DNA of 64,000 bases from Sulfurovum sp. (GCA_027063305.1 JAMORY010000002.1:32731-96730), one strand, 5' to 3'; shown: positions 29,190-38,722, counted from the first letter of the stretch. Notes: generated by a model not told the origin, from the sequence alone. Numbers and translations: made by a program.

Positions 29190-30348
29190 ACTATCCTTTG
29201 ATGCATTGGTTGCTTTGGAAAAAAAATATGCTTTATGGGAGTATAGGCTGTTTGACTACCCGTTATGGATCCATTGTCGGGAACCCTTGCTGGAAAAGGG
29301 AATTATGGCGGATAGAAAAATGACATACCCTGCTGTTTTGTCAATGTTAAAAAGTTTTTTTCAGACAGTCAGGTTTTTATTTTCCCAAAATCAATATGAT
29401 ATGGTCTACTTTTTAATGGAAAGAGCTGAAATATTAGAGATATATAAGCAGGAGAATTCGAAAAGAAAAATACTTTTTTTAAATCGTGAACAAGAGCGTG
29501 TGTATGAAGAAAAAGATTATATTAGCAGTGACTTTTTTAATCTGCTTCGTTTTATAAGCCGCAAGACTGCTTATCTGATCTACCGAAAAAAATATAGATT
29601 TGTCATGCAACAACTGGATCGTATAGGATATGGGGATATGCTGGACAGTTACATACGAACTGCAATGGGAGATGCTTTTTTTTTAAAAATACTTTCATTC
29701 CTGTTGCGCAAAGGTACAAAAAAATTTTATTCAGGGTGTGTGATCCCCATTGGAGAGAAGTTTGTCAACCGGTTAAACTCCTACGAGGTACAACATGGCG
29801 TTATCTATCCTGAGCACATAGGGTATGCTGAAATACCTGAAGTACGAAATACGCTGGTTCTCTATTCAGAAAGATATCGAAATATTTTACAGCAATCCGG
29901 CTATAGAGGCAAGCTGCTTGTACAAGATTTTAAAAAATCATTTTTTGAAAGAGAATCAAGCAGACACTTCCCGATTGTAATCTATACACAGCCTTTACGG
30001 CAGATGCAAGAGGGGATCAATCAGTTTCTGAAAAAATATCAGCCTAAAGATGTCTATATCCAGAAGCATCCTAAGGATTATTTTGATTATGATATAGCGT
30101 CTCGGTTTTTGGTTACGGCAACGACACCTCATGAAGTCTCCTGTCCGATTGTATATACCAGTTCTATTGTAGAGAACTTTGCTTTATATGACCGAAAGTG
30201 TTATATATATGATGTGGCACATGCAGAGTTTGATCTTATGGCATTTCTAAAGATCTATACGGAGGGTTCAAAAGCAGAGCTTATTGTAAGAAAGAGCCTG
30301 GATGAGATATATGATGAAATAAAAAAGGAGATACTATTTTCAAAATAG
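29179..30348 (+). CDS. putative glycosyltransferase, related in layout to the preceding gene
   Basis: A 389-residue protein with an HP motif (YIQKHPKDYFDYD) and, about 40 residues later, VYTSSIVENFAL (SS motif). The spacing of the HP and SS motifs is like that of GT52/GT38-type sialyltransferases, hence a possible nonulosonate transferase (inference). Residues 1-130 are basic and poorly conserved in appearance. Its sequence is not obviously homologous to the neighbour at 27954 beyond these motifs. The family D/E-D/E-G motif was not found. Confidence 0.55.
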   Translation: MAGKLSFDALVALEKKYALWEYRLFDYPLWIHCREPLLEKGIMADRKMTYPAVLSMLKSFFQTVRFLFSQNQYDMVYFLMERAEILEIYKQENSKRKILFLNREQERVYEEKDYISSDFFNLLRFISRKTAYLIYRKKYRFVMQQLDRIGYGDMLDSYIRTAMGDAFFLKILSFLLRKGTKKFYSGCVIPIGEKFVNRLNSYEVQHGVIYPEHIGYAEIPEVRNTLVLYSERYRNILQQSGYRGKLLVQDFKKSFFERESSRHFPIVIYTQPLRQMQEGINQFLKKYQPKDVYIQKHPKDYFDYDIASRFLVTATTPHEVSCPIVYTSSIVENFALYDRKCYIYDVAHAEFDLMAFLKIYTEGSKAELIVRKSLDEIYDEIKKEILFSK

Positions 30349-31145
30349 CCGTGATCATGTCCGTGTACCGTAATGATACACTGGTATATGTAAAGCAAGC
30401 ACTGGAAAGTCTGTATAGTCAGAGCAGGAAGGCAGATATCTATATTCAGGAGGATGGATATGTTCCCAAAGAACTGTCTGATTATCTGAAAGAAGAGTTA
30501 CATACGGGTAGAATTAAATATTTGGGAGAGAGAAGCGAGAACCTGGGGTTGGCAAAAAGTCTGAATGAATTGCTGCAGATAGTCTCTGATAAATATGAAT
30601 ATATTGCACGCATGGATGCAGATGATATTGCAGTACCATATCGGCTGGAAATACAATATCAATATCTTCAAAAATATCAAAATATTGATATTGTAGGCGG
30701 ATATATAGAAGAGTTTTCTGATGTTATAGACTATTGTAAAACTGTAACATACCCCCTTGAACATCATCAGATGTTCTCTTTTTTTGCAAAACGGGTACCT
30801 CTGGCTCATGTTACCGTGATGTATCGAAGTCGATTTTTTGAAAAGGCAGGTTACTATCCGACAACATCCCCTACCAATGAAGATACACTCATGTGGGCAA
30901 AAGGGTTTAAAAACGGCTGTTTATTTGCGAATATTCCGGAGGTTTTGGTAAAAGTGAGGGTTTCTGAAGACTTTTTTCAAAGACGTGGAGGAGTAAAAAA
31001 GGCATGGAGTGATCTCAAAGACAGAATATATGTTATACAAACTTTAGGGTATAATATCAGCGCTTATCTATATGCATTGGCACTATTTTTTGTCAATATC
31101 GCACCGCCTAAGATAAAATTATTTTTATATAAGAGACTAAGATGA
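30336..31145 (+). CDS. family 2 glycosyltransferase, probably starting at ATT
   Basis: A GT2 (GT-A fold) enzyme of about 269 residues. The conserved core is KIAVIMSVYRND (UDP/nucleotide-binding strand), ENLGLAKSLNELL, IARMDADDIAVPYRL (DxD metal motif) and a TNEDTLMWAKGF acceptor region. GTG at 30351 would cut the first strand to VIMSVY and has no ribosome binding site. Upstream in frame, ATT at 30336 gives MFKIAVIMSVY and is preceded by AAAAAAGGAG with five bases between, so this non-AUG start is preferred. It would overlap the previous gene by 13 bases. Donor sugar unknown. Confidence 0.8.
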   Translation: MFKIAVIMSVYRNDTLVYVKQALESLYSQSRKADIYIQEDGYVPKELSDYLKEELHTGRIKYLGERSENLGLAKSLNELLQIVSDKYEYIARMDADDIAVPYRLEIQYQYLQKYQNIDIVGGYIEEFSDVIDYCKTVTYPLEHHQMFSFFAKRVPLAHVTVMYRSRFFEKAGYYPTTSPTNEDTLMWAKGFKNGCLFANIPEVLVKVRVSEDFFQRRGGVKKAWSDLKDRIYVIQTLGYNISAYLYALALFFVNIAPPKIKLFLYKRLR

Positions 31146-33241
31146 AAACAAATCAGGTTACAACAAAACAGATGCTTGGACTTATGCTTATCGCATATCT
31201 CTTTTCTTTTGCCATACGGTTGATCTGGGTCTATCAATTCCAGAATGAACCCATGTTCCATTGGAACGGGCAGTTGATGATTAATACCAATGACGGATAT
31301 TTTTTTGCTTCCGGTGCCCAGAAAGAGCTGTTTGGACTGCATGCGGACAACCCCCGTGTCTTTGGTATGTGGGATTATGGAGTAATCTTTTTTACGACAT
31401 TGTTTGCCAAAATCACACCATTTTCTTTGGAAACGATCATACTTTATATGCCTTCAGTTATTTCATCTCTTGTAGTGGTTCCGATTATTCTTATTTCCCG
31501 TCTGTACGGAAAAACATGGTGGGGATTCTTTGCTGCACTGCTTGGATCAATTGCATGGAGCTACTATAACCGTACAATGACAGGATATTACGATACCGAT
31601 ATGTTCTCAGCGATGGCACCGATGTTCATTCTCTATTTTTTAATGAAAAGTACCATTGATTTTAATTTGAAAAGTGCGTTGTATGCAGCACTGGCAATCG
31701 TTTGGTATCCTTTTCTCTATGATCAGGGATTGGCGATCGTTTATGCTATGGGATTGATCTATGGTGCCTATATGGTTTGGTATCATCGTGAAGAGAAGAC
31801 AACGTACGCTTCCCTGATACTTGTCTTTTTGGCATTGATTCCCATGACAAAATTCGGAATAGTGGCTCCTTATACGTATGTAGTACATACGCTTCTTGTC
31901 GTGGGAGCGTATATTTTTGTAGCAAAAGGAAAACTTTCTTTAAAACAGGAAATGATCGCTGCGGGAGGGCTGGTCGTACTGTTTCTGCTTTTAGGGAATG
32001 TATTTGGGTTAATACTTTCTAAGATTCTTAGCTATACGATTGAAGGAACAAAAGAGGGAACATTGCATTTCTATGCGGTAAATCAGACGGTAAGAGAAGC
32101 CGGGCATATCCCTTTTTCAACGTTTGCCAACCGAATTTCCGGGTCGCAGGTGGGGGTTATTCTCTCTTTGATCGGATATTTGATTCTGGTGATCAGACAC
32201 AGAGCATTTGTACTGGCGCTACCTTTGGTAGGTATTGGTATTTTTGCACTCTGGGGTGGATTGCGTTTTACTGTCTATGCTGTTCCTGTTGCAGCAATGA
32301 GTGCCGTATATCTCTTTTTTGTGGTCGGGGACTATATTAAAGATATCAGATTGCGTTATGGATTTATCGTATTGGCAACAGTGGCAATGCTTTATCCAAA
32401 TATCACACATGTGATTGGATACAAGGTTCCGACTGTATTAAACAAAGCAGAGGTGGAAGACCTTGTAAAACTGGATAAAATAGCAAGTACAAAAGATTAT
32501 ACATTGGCATGGTGGGATTATGGCTATCCTGTGTGGTATTATTCCGATACGAATACCCTGATAGATGGCGGGAAACATGACAATGACAACTTTATTATTT
32601 CAAAGATCATGCAGACCACATCGCCCGTTTTGGCCGCGAATCTGAGTCGGCTGGCTGTTGAAACATATGTAGATTCAAACTATTCTATTATAGCGGACAG
32701 ACTGTTTGCAAAAGAGGAGCCTGATATACTGCTCTCTCAATTGGAAAGTGCAACGTATCCGCTTCCTGCCAAAACAAGAGATATTTATCTTTATTTACCA
32801 TATCGGATGCTTAACATTTTCCCAACTGTAGCGCTATTTGGTAACTTAGATCTTCAAAGTGGAAAAGAGGAAAGAAAATTTATATTCTATCCCACTCATG
32901 CGACCAGTAACAAAGATGGGGTATTGCGATTTAGCAACGGTTTGGTATTTGATGCAAAAAAAGGCAAGCTTTTCTTTGGAAAAAATGCTCAGTCTATCAG
33001 ACAGTTTATTGTAGCTAAAACTAAAAAGAATGGGGAGATTGAACTACGGGCACAGAATTATGATCCCCGTGGCGGATACAGTATTATATACATGCAAAGT
33101 TACGGGCAGTTTATTGTAATGGATAATCAAACGCTTCATTCAATGTATGTACAAATGTTTATCCTTGGAAAATATGATAAGGATCTTTTTGAACTGGTTG
33201 TTTCATCTCCTTATGGCCGAATTTATAAGCTTAAGAGGTAG
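31142..33241 (+). CDS. pglB: oligosaccharyltransferase PglB (STT3 family)
   Basis: A 699-residue membrane enzyme that transfers a lipid-linked oligosaccharide to asparagine in D/E-x-N-x-S/T sequons in the periplasm. About 11-13 transmembrane helices precede a soluble domain. The STT3 signature WWDYGYP is at about residue 457, and the first external loop has NTNDGYFF while TGYYDTDMFS carries further catalytic acidic residues. It is shorter at the C-terminus than the 713-residue Campylobacter jejuni protein but otherwise complete. It starts in the stop codon of the GT2 gene. Confidence 0.94.
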   Translation: MKTNQVTTKQMLGLMLIAYLFSFAIRLIWVYQFQNEPMFHWNGQLMINTNDGYFFASGAQKELFGLHADNPRVFGMWDYGVIFFTTLFAKITPFSLETIILYMPSVISSLVVVPIILISRLYGKTWWGFFAALLGSIAWSYYNRTMTGYYDTDMFSAMAPMFILYFLMKSTIDFNLKSALYAALAIVWYPFLYDQGLAIVYAMGLIYGAYMVWYHREEKTTYASLILVFLALIPMTKFGIVAPYTYVVHTLLVVGAYIFVAKGKLSLKQEMIAAGGLVVLFLLLGNVFGLILSKILSYTIEGTKEGTLHFYAVNQTVREAGHIPFSTFANRISGSQVGVILSLIGYLILVIRHRAFVLALPLVGIGIFALWGGLRFTVYAVPVAAMSAVYLFFVVGDYIKDIRLRYGFIVLATVAMLYPNITHVIGYKVPTVLNKAEVEDLVKLDKIASTKDYTLAWWDYGYPVWYYSDTNTLIDGGKHDNDNFIISKIMQTTSPVLAANLSRLAVETYVDSNYSIIADRLFAKEEPDILLSQLESATYPLPAKTRDIYLYLPYRMLNIFPTVALFGNLDLQSGKEERKFIFYPTHATSNKDGVLRFSNGLVFDAKKGKLFFGKNAQSIRQFIVAKTKKNGEIELRAQNYDPRGGYSIIYMQSYGQFIVMDNQTLHSMYVQMFILGKYDKDLFELVVSSPYGRIYKLKR

Positions 33242-33244
33242 ATA

Positions 33245-33853
33245 TTGAACAATACAGACAGAATCAAAAAGCGGATTTTTGACATTGTCTTATCTGTCAT
33301 TGGTATTGGATTGACCTGGTGGCTGATTCTAGTCGCATGGATCATTGCATCTGTTGAAACACGAAGCAACGGTCTTTTTCGGCAAAAGCGTATTGGGAAA
33401 GAAGGAAAACCTTTCTATGTACTCAAGATCAGAACAATGAAAACCTCTAAAGAACAGGGAACAACGGTTACGACAAGCCATGACAGCCGGATCACCCAAA
33501 GCGGTGCTTTTTTCAGAAAGACCAAAATCGACGAGTTGCCACAACTGTTTAATGTACTGTTGGGGCAGATGAGTTTTGTGGGACCCCGTCCTGACGTACC
33601 TGGGTTTGCTGACAGACTGAAAGGGGAGGATCGTATCGTTCTGAGTGTGAGACCGGGTATTACCGGGCCGGCTTCATTGAAATATCGCAATGAGGAGGCA
33701 CTGCTTGCTGAGCAGAAAGACCCTGAACGCTATAATAGGGAAGTGATATGGCCAGACAAAGTACGCATTAATAAAGCCTATATTGAGTCCTGGTCTTTTA
33801 AAAAAGATATAGATTATTTAATAAAAACAATCACAGGTGCAGCGTATGAATGA
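33245..33853 (+). CDS. pglC: undecaprenyl-phosphate sugar phosphotransferase PglC
   Basis: A 202-residue monotopic phosphoglycosyltransferase. It has an N-terminal re-entrant hydrophobic helix (about 12-35), then RQKRIGKEGKPFYVLKIRTM, the KIDELPQLFNVLLGQMSFVG segment containing the catalytic Asp-Glu pair, and RPDVPGFADR. It loads the first sugar phosphate (in Campylobacter, diNAc-bacillosamine) onto undecaprenyl phosphate. The start is TTG at 33245, two bases after the pglB stop region; the family N-terminus fits this start. It ends in an 8-base overlap with pglE. Confidence 0.92.
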   Translation: MNNTDRIKKRIFDIVLSVIGIGLTWWLILVAWIIASVETRSNGLFRQKRIGKEGKPFYVLKIRTMKTSKEQGTTVTTSHDSRITQSGAFFRKTKIDELPQLFNVLLGQMSFVGPRPDVPGFADRLKGEDRIVLSVRPGITGPASLKYRNEEALLAEQKDPERYNREVIWPDKVRINKAYIESWSFKKDIDYLIKTITGAAYE

Positions 33854-34949
33854 CCGAATTTTTCTTTCACCTCCACATATGAGCGGGAAAGAGCAGCAGT
33901 ATATTGCTGAGGTTTTTGAAAGTAACTACATTGCCCCCTTGGGTACGTTTGTCGACAGGTTCGAAGAGGCTGTCTGCAGCTATACAGGAGCAAAACATGC
34001 TTTGGCGACCAATACGGCAACAGCAGCACTGCACTTGGCACTGCGGGTGCTGGGTGTAGAGGAGGGTGACTATATACTTGCCTCGACCTTTACATTCATC
34101 GGATCGGTCAACGCAATCCTCTATCAAAATGCCAAACCAATTTTTGTTGACAGTGATGAGAGTTGGAACCTCTCTCCGGCACTATTGCAAGAAGCGATCG
34201 ACAATGCCCCAAGAAAGCCTAAAGCCCTTATTGTGACCCATCTCTACGGTCAGATGGCAAAGATGGATGAGATCATGGAGATTTGCCGAAAAGAGGGTAT
34301 TTGTGTCATAGAAGATGCTGCCGAGTCGCTGGGAGCTATGTTGCATGGTCGGCAAAGTGGCAGATTTGGAGATATGGGGGTTTACTCTTTTAACGGGAAC
34401 AAGATCCTTTCAACGTCAGGTGGCGGTATGTTGATCTCAGATAATGGAGAGTGGATCGAGAAGGCAAAATTTCTCTCTACACAGGCAAAAGAACCATACC
34501 TGCACTATGAGCACAAGGAGTTCGGTTATAACTACCGCTTGTCCAATGTGCTTGCTGCGATCGGTGTGGCACAGATGGAGGTACTCTCTAAGCGGGTATC
34601 GAGACGAAGAGAGATCTTTGCCCTGTATCAAAAGCGATTAGGAAAAGAAAGTACCGTCTCTTTTATGCCCGAGATCGAAGGGAGTACAGGAAATCGTTGG
34701 TTGACAACCTTAACATTTGATGAGCATGATCCTATGGATGTGATCGAACAATTAGCCCATGCCAATATCGAGAGCCGACCGCTTTGGAAGCCGATGCATC
34801 TGCAGCCACTGTTCAAACATAGTATGGCAGTGGTGGATGGTACCTCTGAGAGACTGTATCATCAGGGGCTCTGTCTGCCAAGCGGATCAAGCATGTCCGA
34901 TGCGGACGTGATGCGTGTATGCAATACTGTTTCAGGGATACTGAGATGA
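33846..34949 (+). CDS. pglE: UDP-4-amino sugar transaminase PglE
   Basis: A 367-residue DegT/DnrJ/EryC1 aminotransferase. DRIFLSPPHMSGKEQQYI at the start, NTATAALHLALRVLG, VIEDAAESLGA, and SFNGNKILSTSGGGML (PLP lysine in NGNKILSTSGGG) are typical of PglE. It would aminate the 4-keto sugar made by PglF. The ATG at 33846 is preferred over GTG 33837 because it overlaps the pglC stop in the manner of the neighbouring genes. It differs clearly from pseC, so two separate aminations occur. Confidence 0.88.
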   Translation: MNDRIFLSPPHMSGKEQQYIAEVFESNYIAPLGTFVDRFEEAVCSYTGAKHALATNTATAALHLALRVLGVEEGDYILASTFTFIGSVNAILYQNAKPIFVDSDESWNLSPALLQEAIDNAPRKPKALIVTHLYGQMAKMDEIMEICRKEGICVIEDAAESLGAMLHGRQSGRFGDMGVYSFNGNKILSTSGGGMLISDNGEWIEKAKFLSTQAKEPYLHYEHKEFGYNYRLSNVLAAIGVAQMEVLSKRVSRRREIFALYQKRLGKESTVSFMPEIEGSTGNRWLTTLTFDEHDPMDVIEQLAHANIESRPLWKPMHLQPLFKHSMAVVDGTSERLYHQGLCLPSGSSMSDADVMRVCNTVSGILR

Positions 34950-36721
34950 AGTATCTGTTAAAGCCTACCTCTGCCAAACGTACCCTGTTTTTTGTTGTCA
35001 CAGATACGATTTTTTCTCTGGCAACTCTCTACCTGGCATATTTGCTGCGGTTTAATTTTCATATTCCATCACAATTTTTTGAAACATTCTGGCAGGTTTA
35101 TGGGGTATTGGTTTTTCTAAAAATAACATCTCTGTTTCTGTTTAGAAGCTATTTTATTATTTGGCGTTTTTTCGGATTCATTGATGCTAAAAATGTGATT
35201 AAGGCACACATGCTTGCTTACAGCTTGTTTGTTGTCATCTATATGATATTTCCGTCTTTTTTTCAACCTTTTCCCCGCTCCGTCATTATTATTGACCTTT
35301 TTCTTTCACTGATTTTTATTGGTATGGGGAGGGTGAGCAAGCGTCTGTGGAGTGAGAGTTTCAGACCACTGTCCATCAAACCGACGCTGCTTGTGGGAGT
35401 TAACAGCCGGACAGGAACGATCATCCAGAGCGCTCTGAAGAATGAGATCGACTACTATCCTGTGGCGATCGCTGCATTTGGAGAAGATGAAAATACGCAG
35501 GATGCCTATATCAACAATGTCAAGGTCTATCCTGCATCGATGCTGGAGCATGTGGTTTCGGAGAAGAGTGTGGAAGCTGCTATTTTAACGCAGCCTGTTG
35601 CGCAACGTGAACTTCGTACTCTGGTAGAAAGGCTGAACAGGCTGGGTATCAGTGAGATCAAACGGGTCAAACTGCTTGGTGCCAAAGATGAGAAACTTGA
35701 AGATCTCTCTATTGAAGATCTTTTGGCAAGACATCCCAAAGATCTTGATACGGAAGTGATCGCCTCGTTTATCAAGGGAAGATCCGTACTGATCACGGGT
35801 GCGGGGGGAAGCATAGGCTCTGAGATCGCAAGACAGTGTGAAAAGTTTGGTGCATCATCATTGGTGCTTGTCGATCACAGTGAATATAACCTTTATCAGA
35901 TAGGAGAACTGCTTCCGCAGGCAGATCAACGTCTGTTGAATGTAACGGACAGAGATGCCCTTATGAAGCTTATGCAGGAGATACGCCCGCAGATCGTTAT
36001 TCATGCGGCGGCCTATAAGCATGTCCCTATTTGTGAACATAACCCCGCTGCAGCGGTGGAGAATAACGTACTTGGCAGTAAAAGTGTCATCGATGTCAGT
36101 ATTGAGAACGGGGTTGAAAAAGTCGTTGTTATCTCTACGGATAAAGCGGTAAGACCGACAAATGTGATGGGTGCGACCAAACGGGTTACGGAGCTGTATG
36201 CACAAAATATCGATAGCAAAAAGACAGAGATCGTTGCAGTGAGATTTGGAAATGTATTGGGGTCAAGTGGTTCGGTCATTCCGAAGTTCAAACAGCAGAT
36301 CGAAAGGGGTGGTCCAGTGACGGTTACACATCCTGAGATCACACGATATTTTATGTTGATCCCTGAGGCGTGTCAGCTGGTATTACAGGCAGCAGCGATC
36401 GCAAAAGGTGGAGAGCTCTTTATCTTGGATATGGGAGAGCCTGTAAAAATAGCCGATCTTGCACGTCAAATGATACGTCTGTATGGGAAAGAGCATGAGG
36501 TTGAGGTTGTATTCACAGGGCTCAGACCCGGAGAGAAGCTTTATGAAGAACTGCTTATCGATGAGAGTGAGCAGAAGACACGCTATAGTTCCATTATGAT
36601 CGCAAGACCGACATATTATCCTATTGAGGAGCTGCAAGCAGATATCGAAGTACTTTTACGTACGGAAGAGAAGATATCATTATTACAGAAGATCGTGCCG
36701 GAGTTTTCCCATACGATATAA
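34946..36721 (+). CDS. pglF: membrane-bound UDP-GlcNAc 4,6-dehydratase PglF
   Basis: About 591 residues in the WbpM/FlaA1/PglF family. Four transmembrane helices lie in residues 1-130, followed by a nucleotide-binding domain and then the dehydratase: VLITGAGGSIGSEIARQ, ISTDKAVRPTNVMGATKRV (the catalytic tyrosine replaced by Met, as is usual in this family) and GLRPGEKLYEELL. ATG 34946 overlaps the pglE stop (ATGA), preferred over the longer ATG at 34919. It makes the retaining 4-keto-6-deoxy sugar for PglE. No PglD acetyltransferase follows. Confidence 0.92.
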   Translation: MKYLLKPTSAKRTLFFVVTDTIFSLATLYLAYLLRFNFHIPSQFFETFWQVYGVLVFLKITSLFLFRSYFIIWRFFGFIDAKNVIKAHMLAYSLFVVIYMIFPSFFQPFPRSVIIIDLFLSLIFIGMGRVSKRLWSESFRPLSIKPTLLVGVNSRTGTIIQSALKNEIDYYPVAIAAFGEDENTQDAYINNVKVYPASMLEHVVSEKSVEAAILTQPVAQRELRTLVERLNRLGISEIKRVKLLGAKDEKLEDLSIEDLLARHPKDLDTEVIASFIKGRSVLITGAGGSIGSEIARQCEKFGASSLVLVDHSEYNLYQIGELLPQADQRLLNVTDRDALMKLMQEIRPQIVIHAAAYKHVPICEHNPAAAVENNVLGSKSVIDVSIENGVEKVVVISTDKAVRPTNVMGATKRVTELYAQNIDSKKTEIVAVRFGNVLGSSGSVIPKFKQQIERGGPVTVTHPEITRYFMLIPEACQLVLQAAAIAKGGELFILDMGEPVKIADLARQMIRLYGKEHEVEVVFTGLRPGEKLYEELLIDESEQKTRYSSIMIARPTYYPIEELQADIEVLLRTEEKISLLQKIVPEFSHTI

Positions 36722-36777
36722 TTTTTTATCGATAATTAGATGGTAAGATACGGAAAATCATATATAAAGGAAAAATC

Positions 36778-37182
36778 ATGATGAAAAAATGGTTTATGGG
36801 ATTCTTAATCCTTTCTACCTCTGCACTTTTTGCGATGAGCCTGACACAACTTAACAGTGCAAGCAAAGAGGATCTGATGCAGATCAACGGTATTGGAGAG
36901 AAGAAAGCGGCAGCGATCATCAAAGAGCGTAAAAAAGGGAAATTCAAATCTTATGATGATCTTGCAAGCCGTGTGAACGGTATCGGTACGCAGACTGCAT
37001 CGAACATCAAAAATGGTGTCAAAGCAGGAGAGAAGGTCAAAAAAGCCAAAAAAACAGCGAAGAAGAAAGTCAAAAAATCTACGGTAAAAAAAGAGACGGC
37101 TAAAAAGAGAGTGACCAAGTCAACCTCGAAAGTAAAAAAAACGGCTAAAAAGAAGCTAGATAAGAAGATAGGACAAAAATAG
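36778..37182 (+). CDS. ComEA-like helix-hairpin-helix protein with Lys-rich tail
   Basis: A 134-residue protein with a signal-like N-terminus (residues 1-20, ending in LFA), a helix-hairpin-helix pair (LTQLNSASKEDLMQINGIGE and VNGIGTQTASNIKNGV) and a C-terminal tail of about 60 residues made almost wholly of Lys, Ala, Thr and Ser (KKAKKTAKKKVKKS), like eukaryotic histone H1 or bacterial AlgP-type tails. ComEA binds incoming DNA in the periplasm during natural transformation; this protein fits that fold with an added DNA-binding tail. Two tandem ATGs at 36778 and 36781 are both possible. Confidence 0.8.
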   Translation: MMKKWFMGFLILSTSALFAMSLTQLNSASKEDLMQINGIGEKKAAAIIKERKKGKFKSYDDLASRVNGIGTQTASNIKNGVKAGEKVKKAKKTAKKKVKKSTVKKETAKKRVTKSTSKVKKTAKKKLDKKIGQK

Positions 37183-37192
37183 TCACTATCTG

Positions 37193-37214
37193 TGTACGGG
37201 GGACTCCTCGTACA
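37193..37214 (+). terminator. likely terminator after the ComEA-like gene
   Basis: TGTACG...CGTACA flank a G-rich/C-rich inner part (GGGGACTCCT), and TTTT follows at 37218-37221. It lies 11 bases beyond the stop codon. The U tract is short, so efficiency is uncertain. Confidence 0.45.
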
Positions 37215-37284
37215 GCCTTTTCTCCAAATACCCCTTTAACCACATTTTTGCTACAATCACGTAATTTATTCACAAGGTATACCG

Positions 37285-38676
37285 ATGTCAGTAGTTACAC
37301 GTTTTGCACCTTCCCCAACAGGGTATTTACATATCGGCGGTCTGAGAACCGCTCTTTTTTCATGGTTGACCGCCAGACACAATGACGGTAAGTTCCTGCT
37401 TCGTATCGAAGATACCGATCTAAGCAGAAATTCAGAAGCCGCACTTGAAGCGATCATCAAAGCATTCGACTGGGTCGGGCTTAATTATGATGGTGATGTG
37501 GTCTATCAATCCAAGCGTTTTGACCTATATAAGCAGTATATCGATCAGCTTCTTGAAGAGGGGAAAGCCTACAAGTGCTACATGACCAAAGAGGAACTCG
37601 ATGCCCTACGTGAAGAGCAGATGGCAAAAAAAGAGCGTCCACGCTACGATGGACGCTACCGTGATTTTACCGGAATACCGCCTGAGGGGGTCGATCCTGT
37701 CATCCGCATTAAAGCACCGCAAGAGGGAACCATCTCTTTTGTAGATGGTGTCAAGGGTGAGATCAATATCGCTGCAACGGAAGTAGACGACTTCATCATC
37801 GCTAGAGCGGACGGTACGCCGACATATAACTTTGTTGTTGCTATCGATGATGCACTCATGGGCTTGACCGATGTGATCCGTGGTGACGACCACCTTTACA
37901 ACACTCCAAAGCAGATCGTTGTCTATCATGCACTCGGGTTTAAGATCCCGAAGTTCTACCATGTTGCGATGATCAACAATGAGCAGGGTAAGAAACTGAG
38001 CAAACGTGACGGTGCGACCGATGTCATGGAGTACAAAGCGCAAGGTTTCCTCCCGGAAGCACTGCTTAACTTTCTTGTACGTCTTGGTTGGAGCCACGGA
38101 GATCAGGAGATATTCTCTTTAGAAGAGATGATCGCGCTGTTTGATCCTAAAGATATTAACAAGTCTGCTTCAAGTTACAACCTTGACAAACTGTTGTGGC
38201 TGAACGCTCACTATATTAAGAATACACCGAATGAGAAGCTGGCAGAGTTGCTTAAAGAGTTTGGTGTGGACATTGCAGAGCATGACAAACTGGAGATGCT
38301 GCTCGATGCGACCAAAGAGCGTGGAAAAACGCTTGTGGAACTGGCAGAGCAGATCAAGTTGATCTTGAACGCACCGACAGAGTATGACCCCAAAGCTGCC
38401 AAGAAAGCCTTTAAGGGGAATGCCAAAGAGATACTCACAGATTTCATCGCGATGCTTCAAACATGGGAGAAACCGCTGCACCTGCCAAGCGATTACCATG
38501 AGGTACTTGAAGCGATCGTTGCTGAAAAAGAGATCGGTTTCGGGAAGATCGGTCAGCCGCTTCGTGTCAGTTTGCTTGGCAGTATGACCGGTTCAGGACT
38601 CGATGAGATCATGGCGATCATCGGTGTCGATGAGACGATCGAGAGAATAGAAAGAGCGGTTGCAACCATCGCGTAG
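37285..38676 (+). CDS. gltX: glutamyl-tRNA synthetase
   Basis: A 463-residue class I aminoacyl-tRNA synthetase that charges tRNA-Glu (and, in many bacteria of this phylum, a paralogue charges tRNA-Gln for transamidation). RFAPSPTGYLHIGGLRTA carries the HIGH-type motif and KKLSKRDGATDV the KMSKS-type motif; RIEDTDLSRNSEA follows as usual. Only one gltX copy is in this window, so whether it is the discriminating or non-discriminating form cannot be told. Confidence 0.97.
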   Translation: MSVVTRFAPSPTGYLHIGGLRTALFSWLTARHNDGKFLLRIEDTDLSRNSEAALEAIIKAFDWVGLNYDGDVVYQSKRFDLYKQYIDQLLEEGKAYKCYMTKEELDALREEQMAKKERPRYDGRYRDFTGIPPEGVDPVIRIKAPQEGTISFVDGVKGEINIAATEVDDFIIARADGTPTYNFVVAIDDALMGLTDVIRGDDHLYNTPKQIVVYHALGFKIPKFYHVAMINNEQGKKLSKRDGATDVMEYKAQGFLPEALLNFLVRLGWSHGDQEIFSLEEMIALFDPKDINKSASSYNLDKLLWLNAHYIKNTPNEKLAELLKEFGVDIAEHDKLEMLLDATKERGKTLVELAEQIKLILNAPTEYDPKAAKKAFKGNAKEILTDFIAMLQTWEKPLHLPSDYHEVLEAIVAEKEIGFGKIGQPLRVSLLGSMTGSGLDEIMAIIGVDETIERIERAVATIA

Positions 38677-38694
38677 GGTAGGCAATTGCCTACC
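38677..38694 (+). terminator. hairpin between gltX and mqnA (convergent)
   Basis: GGTAGGCAATTGCCTACC is a perfect 18-base palindrome directly after the gltX stop, followed by TTCTTC. It may terminate gltX; on the other strand it follows the mqnA stop at a distance of about 29 bases. Confidence 0.5.
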
Positions 38695-38722
38695 TTCTTC
38701 ACGCTAATACTTTTAAAGTAGA

